Shown here: positions 1-8,020 of the stretch, in pieces
Layout of the letters: the number at the start of each line of letters is the position of its first letter
Numbering within the stretch: the first letter of the stretch is position 1
Origin: Anaerolineae bacterium
GTDB lineage: Bacteria > Chloroflexota > Anaerolineae > Aggregatilineales > UBA3940
Assembly: GCA_016926255.1 (NCBI GenBank)
Contig: JAFGOY010000033.1
Coordinates: 186,001-250,000 of the forward strand
DNA: 64,000 nucleotides
Direction: 5' to 3'
Made by a program: the position numbers and the translations under genes
Notes under the pieces: model-generated
What the model saw: only the letters and a program-made list of their open reading frames with translations
Database searches by the model: none
What the model was told of the DNA's origin: nothing

Positions 1-996
1 CGTCTGCGTACCGATGATCACCGCCCGTTCCCTGTCTCTGAATGCACCGGCCAGGATTTCCGAGGCGCTGGCCGTATTTTCATTGACCAGCACCGCCAGC
101 GGCTCGTCAAGCCACGAGCCACCCACCGAGGCATTGAACACTCTTTCACTGCCGTCGTTCTGGAGTTCGTACAGGATCACACCGCCGTTCAGGAACTTAC
201 TGGCGACGCCCACCGCCGAATTGACCAGCCCGCCGCCGTTGTTGCGCAGATCGAGCACGAGCGCCCGGCAGTTGCTGTCGCCGAGTTCTTGCAGCGCCTG
301 TTCGATTTCCTCCGGCGTCCGTTCGGTGAACCGTGTGATCTGGATGACGCCGATCTCCGGGCTGTCTTCCACCACGTACCAGATCACCGATGGGAGCAGC
401 ACTTCTGCCCGTTCGATCTCGAAATCGATCCGTTCGCCGTCCCGCTCGACGGTGATCGCCACAATATCGCCGATATCCCCCCGGATCGCGGCCAGGAGGT
501 TGGTCATATCGGGATCGCTCTCGTCGACGGCTTCCCCGTCGACCGCGACGATAATATCGCCTTCTTTGAGACCGGCGATGTAGGCCGGGTTGTCGCGGTA
601 AACCGTTGCGATGATGTATCGCCCCTGTTCGTCGCGGGTAAGCTCCGCGCCGATGCCGCCGAACCGTCCGGCCAGGCTGTCCTCGTTGACTTCTGCATTT
701 GACGGCTCGACGAAATAGGTGTACCGGTTGCCTACCGAGGCAACCATCCCGGCGACGGCGGCATGAATCCGATCCGATTCCTCCGGTAGTTCGTACAGAT
801 AGTCGTCTTCAAGGACAGCGTCGGCTTCGTTCAATAGTTCGAACGATGTCGGGCTGGTCTCTGGCTTGACATAGTATTGGTTGAAGAAGAAACCGGCACC
901 AAAAGCGATGCTGAGCGTCCCACCGGTTATAACGCCTCTTAACAGCGCCTGCCAGAAAGGATGCCGTGCAAAGCTCGTTGTATTTTCTGTTTTCAT
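1..996 (-). CDS. S41-family C-terminal processing peptidase (CtpA-like), 3' end outside window
   Basis: Membrane-anchored serine protease of the CtpA/Prc type, which cleaves exported proteins outside the cytoplasmic membrane. The first 332 residues are in the window and the frame is open to base 1. Residues about 17-42 form one hydrophobic anchor segment. A PDZ domain lies around 105-190, with the ligand-loop sequence AGLKEGDIIVAVDG. The protease core follows with LVLDLRNNGGG and then NTASASEI, whose first Ser (about residue 310) is the expected nucleophile. The partner Lys normally follows about 25 residues later (GKG) and falls just outside the window, so completeness of the active site cannot be checked. 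The start is the ATG at 996. The gene is divergent from the partner-switching operon. The family assignment is firm; the substrate is unknown. Confidence 0.93.
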   Translation of the reverse strand, partial: MKTENTTSFARHPFWQALLRGVITGGTLSIAFGAGFFFNQYYVKPETSPTSFELLNEADAVLEDDYLYELPEESDRIHAAVAGMVASVGNRYTYFVEPSNAEVNEDSLAGRFGGIGAELTRDEQGRYIIATVYRDNPAYIAGLKEGDIIVAVDGEAVDESDPDMTNLLAAIRGDIGDIVAITVERDGERIDFEIERAEVLLPSVIWYVVEDSPEIGVIQITRFTERTPEEIEQALQELGDSNCRALVLDLRNNGGGLVNSAVGVASKFLNGGVILYELQNDGSERVFNASVGGSWLDEPLAVLVNENTASASEILAGAFRDRERAVIIGTQT

Positions 997-1145
997 AGCC
1001 GTCTGACGTACCTCTGAGTCTTCGTTGTGTGGTGTTCGTAAGTTATGATCTTGGCTGTTCCCCATTCGTTTTCGGGGTGACCGGATTGTACCGTACGCCT
1101 GACGGCGTGGCTATCACCGGGATCGTTTGCTCGGCGGCGCTTGCT

Positions 1146-1174
1146 TTGTATGCCGGTTGCACACATTGTATAAT
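1146..1174 (+). promoter_or_regulatory. sigma-70-like promoter of the partner-switching operon
   Basis: TTGTAT at 1146-1151 and a perfect TATAAT at 1169-1174 are separated by 17 bp. The expected transcription start is near 1181, giving a leader of about 57 nt before the GTG at 1238. This is a sequence match only. It suggests that the operon is driven by the housekeeping sigma factor rather than by a sigma factor it controls. Confidence 0.6.
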
Positions 1175-1237
1175 CGCTTTGCTGCTGACCGGCTCTGCGG
1201 GTTTTGATTGCATTCCGGGGCAGATAAGGAGGCGCAA

Positions 1238-1582
1238 GTGACAATAGAACTATCGGTTGAACAGGCAGGGGATATTGATGTCATTGCCATCAATGGCCGC
1301 GTTGACAGCCGCACTGCTCCTGAGATGGGGGATTGTCTCTCGCATCAGATTGATCAGGGTTCCCTTTATCTGGTTATTAATTTCAGTTTGGTAGACTACA
1401 TGAGCAGTGCCGGTCTCCGGGAACTGGTATCAGCCTTGAAGCGGGTTAAAAGTGCCGGTGGCGATATCCGGCTTTGCTGCGTTCCACCTAGGGTCAACGA
1501 AGTTCTTGAACTGTCGGGACTCTCCTCTATTTTTTACGTCTTCGAAGACCAGTCTTCTGCTCTAGAGAGCTTTTTAGCTTGA
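1238..1582 (+). CDS. STAS-domain anti-anti-sigma factor (RsbV/SpoIIAA type)
   Basis: Cytoplasmic single-domain STAS protein of 114 residues, the usual size for an RsbV/SpoIIAA-type antagonist. In such systems the unphosphorylated form binds a HATPase anti-sigma kinase and frees the kinase's target. The core motif reads DYMSSAGLREL. Relative to the DSSG of SpoIIAA, the usual phospho-acceptor position falls on or next to Ala, so the phosphorylation site cannot be assigned by eye. I chose the GTG at 1238 because a strong Shine-Dalgarno (AAGGAGG, 1226-1232) sits 5 nt upstream. An in-frame ATG at 1208 would put that site inside the gene. First gene of a four-gene operon, 30 nt ahead of the next start. 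Confidence 0.9.
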   Translation: MTIELSVEQAGDIDVIAINGRVDSRTAPEMGDCLSHQIDQGSLYLVINFSLVDYMSSAGLRELVSALKRVKSAGGDIRLCCVPPRVNEVLELSGLSSIFYVFEDQSSALESFLA

Positions 1583-1612
1583 TACTGCTTAGTGCATAGG
1601 TGATTGATCCGC

Positions 1613-2410
1613 ATGGCTGACGTACGCCGCTTGGTCGTTAGTGGACGGTATGAGAATATCCCGTTGATCATTGATCTTGTCAGAGAAGCGGCAGCCGATG
1701 CCGGGTTTGACGAGCCGACGGTCTACCACTGCCAGATGTCGGTTGACGAGGCCTGCACCAATATCGTCGAGCATGCCTATGGTGGGGAAGATCGGGGGGA
1801 TATCGAAGTTACCTGTACGGTAGCAGAAAACGTCTTCAGCGTCACGCTCCTCGATCAGGGTCAACCGTTTGATCCCGAAAGCATCCCGGTTCCGGTCATT
1901 GACTCTGATATACACAGGATCAGACCGGGGGGCATTGGTTTGCACCTGATGCGTCAGCTTATGGATGAAGTGCATTTCAGCTTCTCCGGTGAAGGGAACC
2001 GCCTGACAATGGTAAAACGAGCAAGGGACGAAGGTTCCGCACCTCCACCCGGCGGGGTAGGGCGGGAAACCACCATCAAAATTCGCGAAGTGGAAGATGG
2101 CGCTGTCGTCATTTCGCCCGATGGACGGTTGGATTCCACCGCTGCCCCGGAATTCGAAAACACCATGCTCGATAGTCTTCACCAGGGTAAATACCGACTG
2201 GTGATTGATATGTCCTCGGTGACTTATATTTCCAGCCGGGGGCTGAAGGCGCTGGTCACCGCCTGGCGAATTGCCCGTGAGAACGGCGGTGATATCGTCC
2301 TCTGCTCGATGAAACTGGCTGTATTTGATATCTTCCAGATGGTTGGTTTTACGAAAGTCTTTACTATCGTCGAAACGATACCGGAGGCGCTCTCCGTATT
2401 GCGGCGTTGA
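1613..2410 (+). CDS. fused HATPase anti-sigma kinase and STAS antagonist
   Basis: A 265-residue protein joining two partner-switching domains that are normally separate. Residues about 1-137 form a GHKL/HATPase domain of RsbW/SpoIIAB type: N-box DEACTNIVEHAYGG, G1-like LLDQGQPFDP and G2-like PGGIGLHLM. After a Pro/Gly-rich linker (near PPPGGVG), residues about 150-265 form a complete STAS domain with VTYISSRGLKAL. In the family the kinase phosphorylates the STAS protein, so here enzyme and substrate-like domains are in one chain. The ATG at 1613 is preceded by AGGTGA at 1598-1603; an upstream in-frame TTG at 1604 directly abuts that site and is unlikely. Second gene of the operon. Domain calls are firm; whether regulation is in cis is unknown. 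Confidence 0.92.
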   Translation: MADVRRLVVSGRYENIPLIIDLVREAAADAGFDEPTVYHCQMSVDEACTNIVEHAYGGEDRGDIEVTCTVAENVFSVTLLDQGQPFDPESIPVPVIDSDIHRIRPGGIGLHLMRQLMDEVHFSFSGEGNRLTMVKRARDEGSAPPPGGVGRETTIKIREVEDGAVVISPDGRLDSTAAPEFENTMLDSLHQGKYRLVIDMSSVTYISSRGLKALVTAWRIARENGGDIVLCSMKLAVFDIFQMVGFTKVFTIVETIPEALSVLRR

Positions 2411-2453
2411 AAAACGGAATCGGCCATTCGACGTATAAGTCTATAGTTTCCTT

Positions 2454-3005
2454 GTGGTGATTGTAATAGTGAATGGTTTCAGTATCCTGGCAATTCTCGT
2501 CGGCTTGATCCTTCTCTTGGTTCTTATAGTTTCCCTGCTCTCCCTGGTTGATCGCCGCCGGATCGTGAAGGTGAGCATTCCGGCCAGCCTGGATCAGATC
2601 AGGAGGCTGGCCGGAATGGTCGAAACTCTGGCATCTGATGCAAACCTGAGCGAAGAGGCTGTCCACCAGTGCCGGCTGGCCGTCGATGAGGCCTGCGCGA
2701 ATATCATTACCCATTCATACGCGGGTAATCCATCCGGGGTTATCGAGGTGAAGATGATCGCCCGGCGCGGCCATTTCGAGATCAGCCTCACCGATTTCGG
2801 TGAACCGTATGATCCGGCGCTGGTCACCCCGCCGAATATCGACTGCCAGTCACTGGATGAGGCCAGTCCGGGCGGGCTGGGCCTGTACCTGATGCATAGG
2901 GTGATGGACCGGGTCAACTATACTGTCCGGGCTGAAGGCAACTCCCTGGTGATGACCAAGTTGTCCAACTCGTTCCGGTCAGCTGCCGCGCCTCTATCAC
3001 GTTGA
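2454..3005 (+). CDS. membrane-anchored HATPase (RsbW-like serine kinase)
   Basis: This 183-residue protein has one N-terminal hydrophobic segment (about residues 4-32) followed by basic DRRR, so the catalytic domain should face the cytoplasm. Residues about 40-170 form a HATPase domain with N-box DEACANIITHSY, G1-like LTDFGEPYDP and G2-like PGGLGLYLM. It is clearly paralogous to the kinase half of the preceding gene. Anti-sigma kinases of this family are usually soluble, so the anchor is a distinguishing feature and may place the kinase beside the membrane-anchored phosphatase encoded next. The GTG at 2454 has no clear Shine-Dalgarno and nearby in-frame GTGs (2457, 2469) are alternatives, so the first few residues are uncertain. 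It lies 26 nt before the next gene. Confidence 0.88.
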   Translation: MVIVIVNGFSILAILVGLILLLVLIVSLLSLVDRRRIVKVSIPASLDQIRRLAGMVETLASDANLSEEAVHQCRLAVDEACANIITHSYAGNPSGVIEVKMIARRGHFEISLTDFGEPYDPALVTPPNIDCQSLDEASPGGLGLYLMHRVMDRVNYTVRAEGNSLVMTKLSNSFRSAAAPLSR

Positions 3006-3031
3006 ACAGACAAAGGTAAGACAAATCGGTC

Positions 3032-6000
3032 ATGCAGATGCTGCCGGTGATCATTGCGGTAAGTATTGGCGTTATCCTGATCGGCGGGGCCGTCGGTTGG
3101 CTGGCTTTCCATCTGGGTAAACGCCGCGAGCAGCAGGCCGTCTCCGAACTGGTCACCCTGAATGAAATCGGTCTGCAACTGCTGCGTTCCAGGCTCGATG
3201 TTGACGATCTCTGCGAACTGGTCTACCAGCGTGCCCGGCATATCGTTCCGACCACGTTGTTTCAGGTCGGGTTGTTCGAGCAGGATGCTTACCACGTCAA
3301 AGTCTGGATCAAAGATGGCGAGCGCCAGCCGCAGCAGGTTTTTCCGCGCGGTGGGCGCACCGGGATCGTCGGCTGGGTACGCGAACATGGGCAGGCGCTT
3401 CTCGTCCGGGACTTCGATATCGAGGGCAGGAACCTCCCGACTTTTCCCAGCTTCGAACTCGATACCCCGCCCCGGTCTGGTTTGTTCGTCCCCCTGATCG
3501 CCGGGACTTCCACCATTGGGATCATCGCCATCCAGAGCTACCAGCCTGAGCGGTTCGGCGAGGGCGACCAGCGCTTGCTGACCGCACTGGCGAACCAGGC
3601 TGCCTGGGCGATCCGAAATGCCCAACTGTATGAACATGCCCGCCGCCGCGCCGATCAGCTTGACCTGATCCACTCGGTCAGCGGCCAGGTTTCGGCCATC
3701 CAGCCGCTCCCTGACCTGTTCAAGCAGATCACCACGTCGGTTATGCGGGCCTTTGGCTACTACAATGTCAGTATTTTCGTTCTGCAGGACGACCGGCTTG
3801 TCGTCGGGGCCAGCAGTGACGATGCGCTGGATACCGATGCGATCTTCGACCTGGGTAGGGGCCTGATCGGTTGGGCGGCGGCCAGGGGCAGTACGGCGCT
3901 GTCAAACGACGTTCAGGCAGATGATCGCTATATCGAACTGCCCGCGCTGGGCGATACGCGCAGCGAGATTTCGCTGCCGCTGCGTGTGGAAGATCGTGTG
4001 CTGGGTGTGCTTGATGTCCAGAGCGACCGGGTCGGCGCTTTTCAACCCGACGACGTTTCTCTCCTTGAATCGCTGGCTGTTCAGATTGCGCTGGCAATTG
4101 AGCAGGCCAAGACCTACGCGGCGGAGCGTCGACTTGCCCGCCGACTGGAAGCGCTGGTGCAGGTCAATCAGGCCGTCGTCTCCGAACTCAGCCTCGACGA
4201 CCTTCTGGAGCGCCAGGTTCAGTTGATCTCTGAGACGTTCGGATTTGAGCGTGTCCATATCTTTGTCAGCCTGGGCGAGATGCTGGTGTTCCGATCCGGT
4301 ACGGGTTCGCACGGCGTCCGCTGGTTGATCGATGACCTGACCCTGTCGATTGACGATCCGGGGCTGATCCCGGAGGCGGCACGCACCGGCAAGGCCCGTG
4401 TTGTCAATGATATCGATGAGGCTTATGATTTCACGCCCGGTGATGATGTCGAGGAGACCCGCTCTGAGATGGCGATCCCGATCATGTACGGTGGGCGCGT
4501 GCTGGGCGTGCTTGACGTTCAAAGCACCGAAGCCAACGCCTTTACTGCCGAGGATCAGGTATTGGCCCAGTCTCTTGCCGACTCGGTCGCCATTGCCATC
4601 CGCAACGCTGCGCTTTATGCCAACGAACGTCACCGCCGCAACCTGGCCGATACCCTGCGCGAGATCAGTGCCAGACTTGCCACTGAACTCGACCTCGACC
4701 GCGTCATCATGGGGGTGATGGGCGGTCTGCGCCAGGTTGTAACGCTCAACACGGTAGCGATTGCCGTTGCCGATGAAACATCGAAACTACTGACCGTCTA
4801 TGCGACGACTGGCCCGGATTTACTCGGTTTCTCAGGCTTTCACATGGGGATGCCCGAACTGGATCGTGAAGCCGGTGAAGCGATTGACGGTTGGGTGCGC
4901 CAGAAGTTCAGGCAGGTCTTCGAAATTCCCGCTGACCACCCGCTGATTTCGGCGGATCTGTCGGTCGGCGGCTCGATGATCGGCTACATCATCGCTGATC
5001 AGCCTCCGAGCTGGCCCTACACTGGCAGCGACTATGAGATCGTCGCCGCTTTTGCAAACCAGGCCGCGGTTGCGATCAGCAATGCCCGCCTGTATGCATC
5101 CCAGAAAACCGAGACGTACATCACGACTGCCCTGTTGCAGGTCGCCGAGGCGGTCAATATTCAGGGCGATGCCGCCGATGCCCTCGATACCATCGCCCGG
5201 TTGTCGGTGCTTTTGTTTGGGTTCCGTTTCTGCCTGATCCTGCGCTGGGTTCAGGAGGAAGAGGCGTATGTGATCGGGGCGCAGTGCTGCCAGCCTCCCG
5301 ACGTTCTGAACGTGGCGGAGCTCGGCCTGATCCGGGCGGAGAGTGATCCCCTGTTAGATCTCCTGCGCGTGTCAAACCGCACGCTGGAGGCCGGGAGGGG
5401 CCGCCCGCTGCCGGTTCCCGGTGTGCTGGCCCCTATCCTTCCGGCTTCGACAGTTCAGTGTGTTCCTCTGCGAACCCTGAGCGGAACGGTCGGCGTTCTG
5501 ATTGTCGACTGTCCGGAGCAGCCCGATCAGGCGCGGCCAAAGAGCATTTTGACCGGCATTGCCCATCAGGCGACCTCGGTCATCGAGACGGCCAACCTGC
5601 AATCGACTGCGGATGTGCGTGAGAAGCTCGAACAGGAGTTGGAGGTCGCCCGACAGATTCAGGCCCGTTTCATTCCCGAACACGCCCCCGAAATCCCTGG
5701 CTGGCAGTTCTCGGCGGAGTGGAAGGCTGCCCGCCAGGTGAGCGGCGACTTCTACGACTTCATCCATCTGCCCGATGACCGCTGGGGGCTGGTGATCGCC
5801 GATGTCGCCGATAAGGGGATGCCCGCCGCGTTGTTCATGGCCGTCAGCCAGACGCTTCTGCGTGCCGCTGCGATCACCCGCAGGTCGCCCGCCGAGACGT
5901 TGATCCATGTCAACAAGCTGTTGGTTAGCACGGCCCGCACCGATCTCTTTGTCACCGTCTTCTACGCCGTCTGGGACCCGGCAGCCGGCAAACTGAGCTA

Positions 6001-6352
6001 TGCCAGCGGCGGGCACAACCCGGCACTGCTGATCCACGATCAGGGTGCGTCGATCACCGAACTGCGCTGCGATGGCATCGCATTGGGTGTCCTACCCGAT
6101 ATCGAGCTGGAAGAGCGGGAAATTCAGATGCAGCCCGGCGATGTACTGGTCGCCTACACCGACGGGGTCAACGAGGCGATGCAGGCCGACTATACCGAGT
6201 GGGGAATGGATCGTTTCAAGGAAACCCTGCTTGCGTCGAGCGGCGAAAGCACCCAGCAGATGATCGATCATCTGCTTAAGACCATCGCTGATTTCGTCGG
6301 TGATGCGCCCCGCAGCGACGATCTCACCCTCTGGATACTCAAACGCGAGTAA
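3032..6352 (+). CDS. membrane-anchored multi-GAF SpoIIE/RsbU-type PP2C phosphatase
   Basis: An 1106-residue signalling phosphatase. An N-terminal transmembrane helix (about 4-27) is followed by about five GAF domains in tandem (roughly 40-200, 210-365, 370-530, 540-700, and a weaker one 705-855), then a SpoIIE/PP2C domain (about 865-1105). The metal-binding acidic residues are all present: SGDFYD, IADVADKGMPAAL, YTDGVNEA and SDDLTL, so it should be active. In RsbU-type systems this enzyme dephosphorylates the STAS antagonist in response to signals sensed by the attached domains. As last gene of the operon it completes the antagonist, kinase and phosphatase set. The GAF ligands are not predictable. 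The convergent pfkA gene ends 56 nt away. Confidence 0.93.
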   Translation: MQMLPVIIAVSIGVILIGGAVGWLAFHLGKRREQQAVSELVTLNEIGLQLLRSRLDVDDLCELVYQRARHIVPTTLFQVGLFEQDAYHVKVWIKDGERQPQQVFPRGGRTGIVGWVREHGQALLVRDFDIEGRNLPTFPSFELDTPPRSGLFVPLIAGTSTIGIIAIQSYQPERFGEGDQRLLTALANQAAWAIRNAQLYEHARRRADQLDLIHSVSGQVSAIQPLPDLFKQITTSVMRAFGYYNVSIFVLQDDRLVVGASSDDALDTDAIFDLGRGLIGWAAARGSTALSNDVQADDRYIELPALGDTRSEISLPLRVEDRVLGVLDVQSDRVGAFQPDDVSLLESLAVQIALAIEQAKTYAAERRLARRLEALVQVNQAVVSELSLDDLLERQVQLISETFGFERVHIFVSLGEMLVFRSGTGSHGVRWLIDDLTLSIDDPGLIPEAARTGKARVVNDIDEAYDFTPGDDVEETRSEMAIPIMYGGRVLGVLDVQSTEANAFTAEDQVLAQSLADSVAIAIRNAALYANERHRRNLADTLREISARLATELDLDRVIMGVMGGLRQVVTLNTVAIAVADETSKLLTVYATTGPDLLGFSGFHMGMPELDREAGEAIDGWVRQKFRQVFEIPADHPLISADLSVGGSMIGYIIADQPPSWPYTGSDYEIVAAFANQAAVAISNARLYASQKTETYITTALLQVAEAVNIQGDAADALDTIARLSVLLFGFRFCLILRWVQEEEAYVIGAQCCQPPDVLNVAELGLIRAESDPLLDLLRVSNRTLEAGRGRPLPVPGVLAPILPASTVQCVPLRTLSGTVGVLIVDCPEQPDQARPKSILTGIAHQATSVIETANLQSTADVREKLEQELEVARQIQARFIPEHAPEIPGWQFSAEWKAARQVSGDFYDFIHLPDDRWGLVIADVADKGMPAALFMAVSQTLLRAAAITRRSPAETLIHVNKLLVSTARTDLFVTVFYAVWDPAAGKLSYASGGHNPALLIHDQGASITELRCDGIALGVLPDIELEEREIQMQPGDVLVAYTDGVNEAMQADYTEWGMDRFKETLLASSGESTQQMIDHLLKTIADFVGDAPRSDDLTLWILKRE

Positions 6353-6408
6353 GAATCACAAAGTAATCCAAAAACCATCTGATGATACTTTTGGCCCGAT
6401 CAAGAACA

Positions 6409-7860
6409 TCAGTCACCCATCGACAGCTCGGCAGCCGATAGGGGCTGACAGGTGCTGTATATGACCTGTTTCCAGAACATCCCGTTCAGGCTGACACCCT
6501 TCTGGCCTTTGATGACCATTTCCAGTGGCACCAGGACATACTCCGCCAGCCACTGTGAAATCATGAAGTCGGTGTAACCCGCCAGGGCATTGTCGACGGC
6601 CAGCACCCCCAATCGTTCGCAGTATATCTGGTCTTGAGGGTTGGGCGGGATGGCCCGGATATTGTGCCTGGGTTGATTGATGAAGGTCTGAACCGGGAGG
6701 CCGTCCTCATCCTTTACCCTTGATTCGATAAGCTTTTTAAAGGCGCCAATGAACTCGTCTTTTTTGACGATGTTCCCATCGATTTTAAAGCCCCGTTCTT
6801 CCAGTACAGTTCCGACGCCTTCCGCCAACACCACGACGGCATGGCGATTGTGGCGATTTTTCAGCGGGCGCTTGTTGCCCGGCACGATCCCCATCCAGCT
6901 TTTGGCGATATGATCAATGCATTTATCCAGATAAGCCTCGATATCAGGCATTTCCATATAGCTGAACACTTCCGGGACAAGCACCAGATCGACATGCCCG
7001 CTGGCTAATGAAGCGTTCGCGGCGACAAAACCCGACTCTGCACCGAACAGTTCTATCAGGCAGATTCTCCGGGTCGATGCCGCCTCGACGTGGAGCGTGT
7101 TGATCACGCTGGTGGCCTTTTCCACCACCGTCCGAAAGCCAAACGACTGCCAGACCCAGAGGATGTCATTGTCCATTGTCTTCGGGATGCCAACGATGCC
7201 AAGACCGGGATTGGCTTTGGCGATCTTATGCGCAACCCGCAAAGAGCCGTCCCCGCCGATGATATACAGGATGTCGATGTTGAAGCTCTTGAGCTTCTTG
7301 GAGATGTCCTCCACCATTTTTTCGGTAGGGTCTTCACCCTTTTTGCTGTCAGGATAGTATCGAACGTTGCCCAGCCTCGATCCCCCGCTGTCCGCCCACT
7401 CGTCGGTAATGATGGGATCGAGTTCGATCAGGTTGTCTTCCAGGTTGACCAACCCTTTAAAGCTGTCGAAGACACCATAGACGCTGCTTGCCCCGTAAAG
7501 GTGATGGCGTGTGACGATGCTGTGAATGACCCGGTGGAGGCCGGGGCATAATCCTCCCGTCGTAACGATTGCAACACGGGTTGTTTCAGGGCTGTAGCGC
7601 AGCAGTTTCCTCGGGCCGGCCTCAAGGAAGGAAGGAATCCCCTGTTCCGTTTCTTTGAAGGCCTTGATCTGCTCCAGGTCAGCCGTCAGCGCCATTCGAG
7701 CGCCGGGATCGCAAAAACGCCCCAGTATCTCTTCGCCCAGTTGATTTTTGACTTCCCCCCGGCCCTCGACCATCGAAACGTCTGTATCCAGGTTCTCGCC
7801 CCGCTTGAGGTAGTCTTTCTCGTACTTAATATCTTCTGGAATGCCAGGTCTACGTGACAC
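6409..7860 (-). CDS. 6-phosphofructokinase, long ATP-type
   Basis: A 483-residue phosphofructokinase that would phosphorylate fructose 6-phosphate in glycolysis. The N-terminal extension of about 90 residues makes it longer than the 320-residue E. coli type and similar to the long PFK subfamily. Phosphate-donor motifs are GGDGSLRVA (about 202-210) and PKTMDNDI (about 226-233). Gly after GGD is typical of ATP users, whereas Lys in PKT is shared with PPi-dependent and trypanosome/plant-type enzymes. The combination points to ATP use, though PPi cannot be fully excluded. The GTG at 7860 is supported by AAAAGGAG seven bases upstream. It is a monocistronic-looking gene converging on the phosphatase. 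Confidence 0.9.
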   Translation of the reverse strand: MSRRPGIPEDIKYEKDYLKRGENLDTDVSMVEGRGEVKNQLGEEILGRFCDPGARMALTADLEQIKAFKETEQGIPSFLEAGPRKLLRYSPETTRVAIVTTGGLCPGLHRVIHSIVTRHHLYGASSVYGVFDSFKGLVNLEDNLIELDPIITDEWADSGGSRLGNVRYYPDSKKGEDPTEKMVEDISKKLKSFNIDILYIIGGDGSLRVAHKIAKANPGLGIVGIPKTMDNDILWVWQSFGFRTVVEKATSVINTLHVEAASTRRICLIELFGAESGFVAANASLASGHVDLVLVPEVFSYMEMPDIEAYLDKCIDHIAKSWMGIVPGNKRPLKNRHNRHAVVVLAEGVGTVLEERGFKIDGNIVKKDEFIGAFKKLIESRVKDEDGLPVQTFINQPRHNIRAIPPNPQDQIYCERLGVLAVDNALAGYTDFMISQWLAEYVLVPLEMVIKGQKGVSLNGMFWKQVIYSTCQPLSAAELSMGD

Positions 7861-8020
7861 GGTACAGCTCCTTTTGATGATGGCCCCGGTAGCCCGGTCG
7901 GATCGGTCTGCCAGTTTCCGATTACGTTCTGCCCTCTATCCCTGAACCTGTGTCTTTATACGAGCTGTAGCAAGTAGCTAAATCCGCGCAATGTTCTTAT
8001 TGCCAATTCGCGGATAAAAA

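Noticed and set aside
1208-1237. In-frame ATG upstream of the first STAS gene
   Set aside because: The AAGGAGG Shine-Dalgarno at 1226-1232 would lie inside the coding sequence and the extra residues do not match the STAS fold.
6368-6394. Possible terminator between the SpoIIE phosphatase and pfkA genes (CCAAAA/TTTTGG arms)
   Set aside because: The arms are 6 bp, AT-rich and separated by a 15-nt loop with no T-run, so it is too weak to list.
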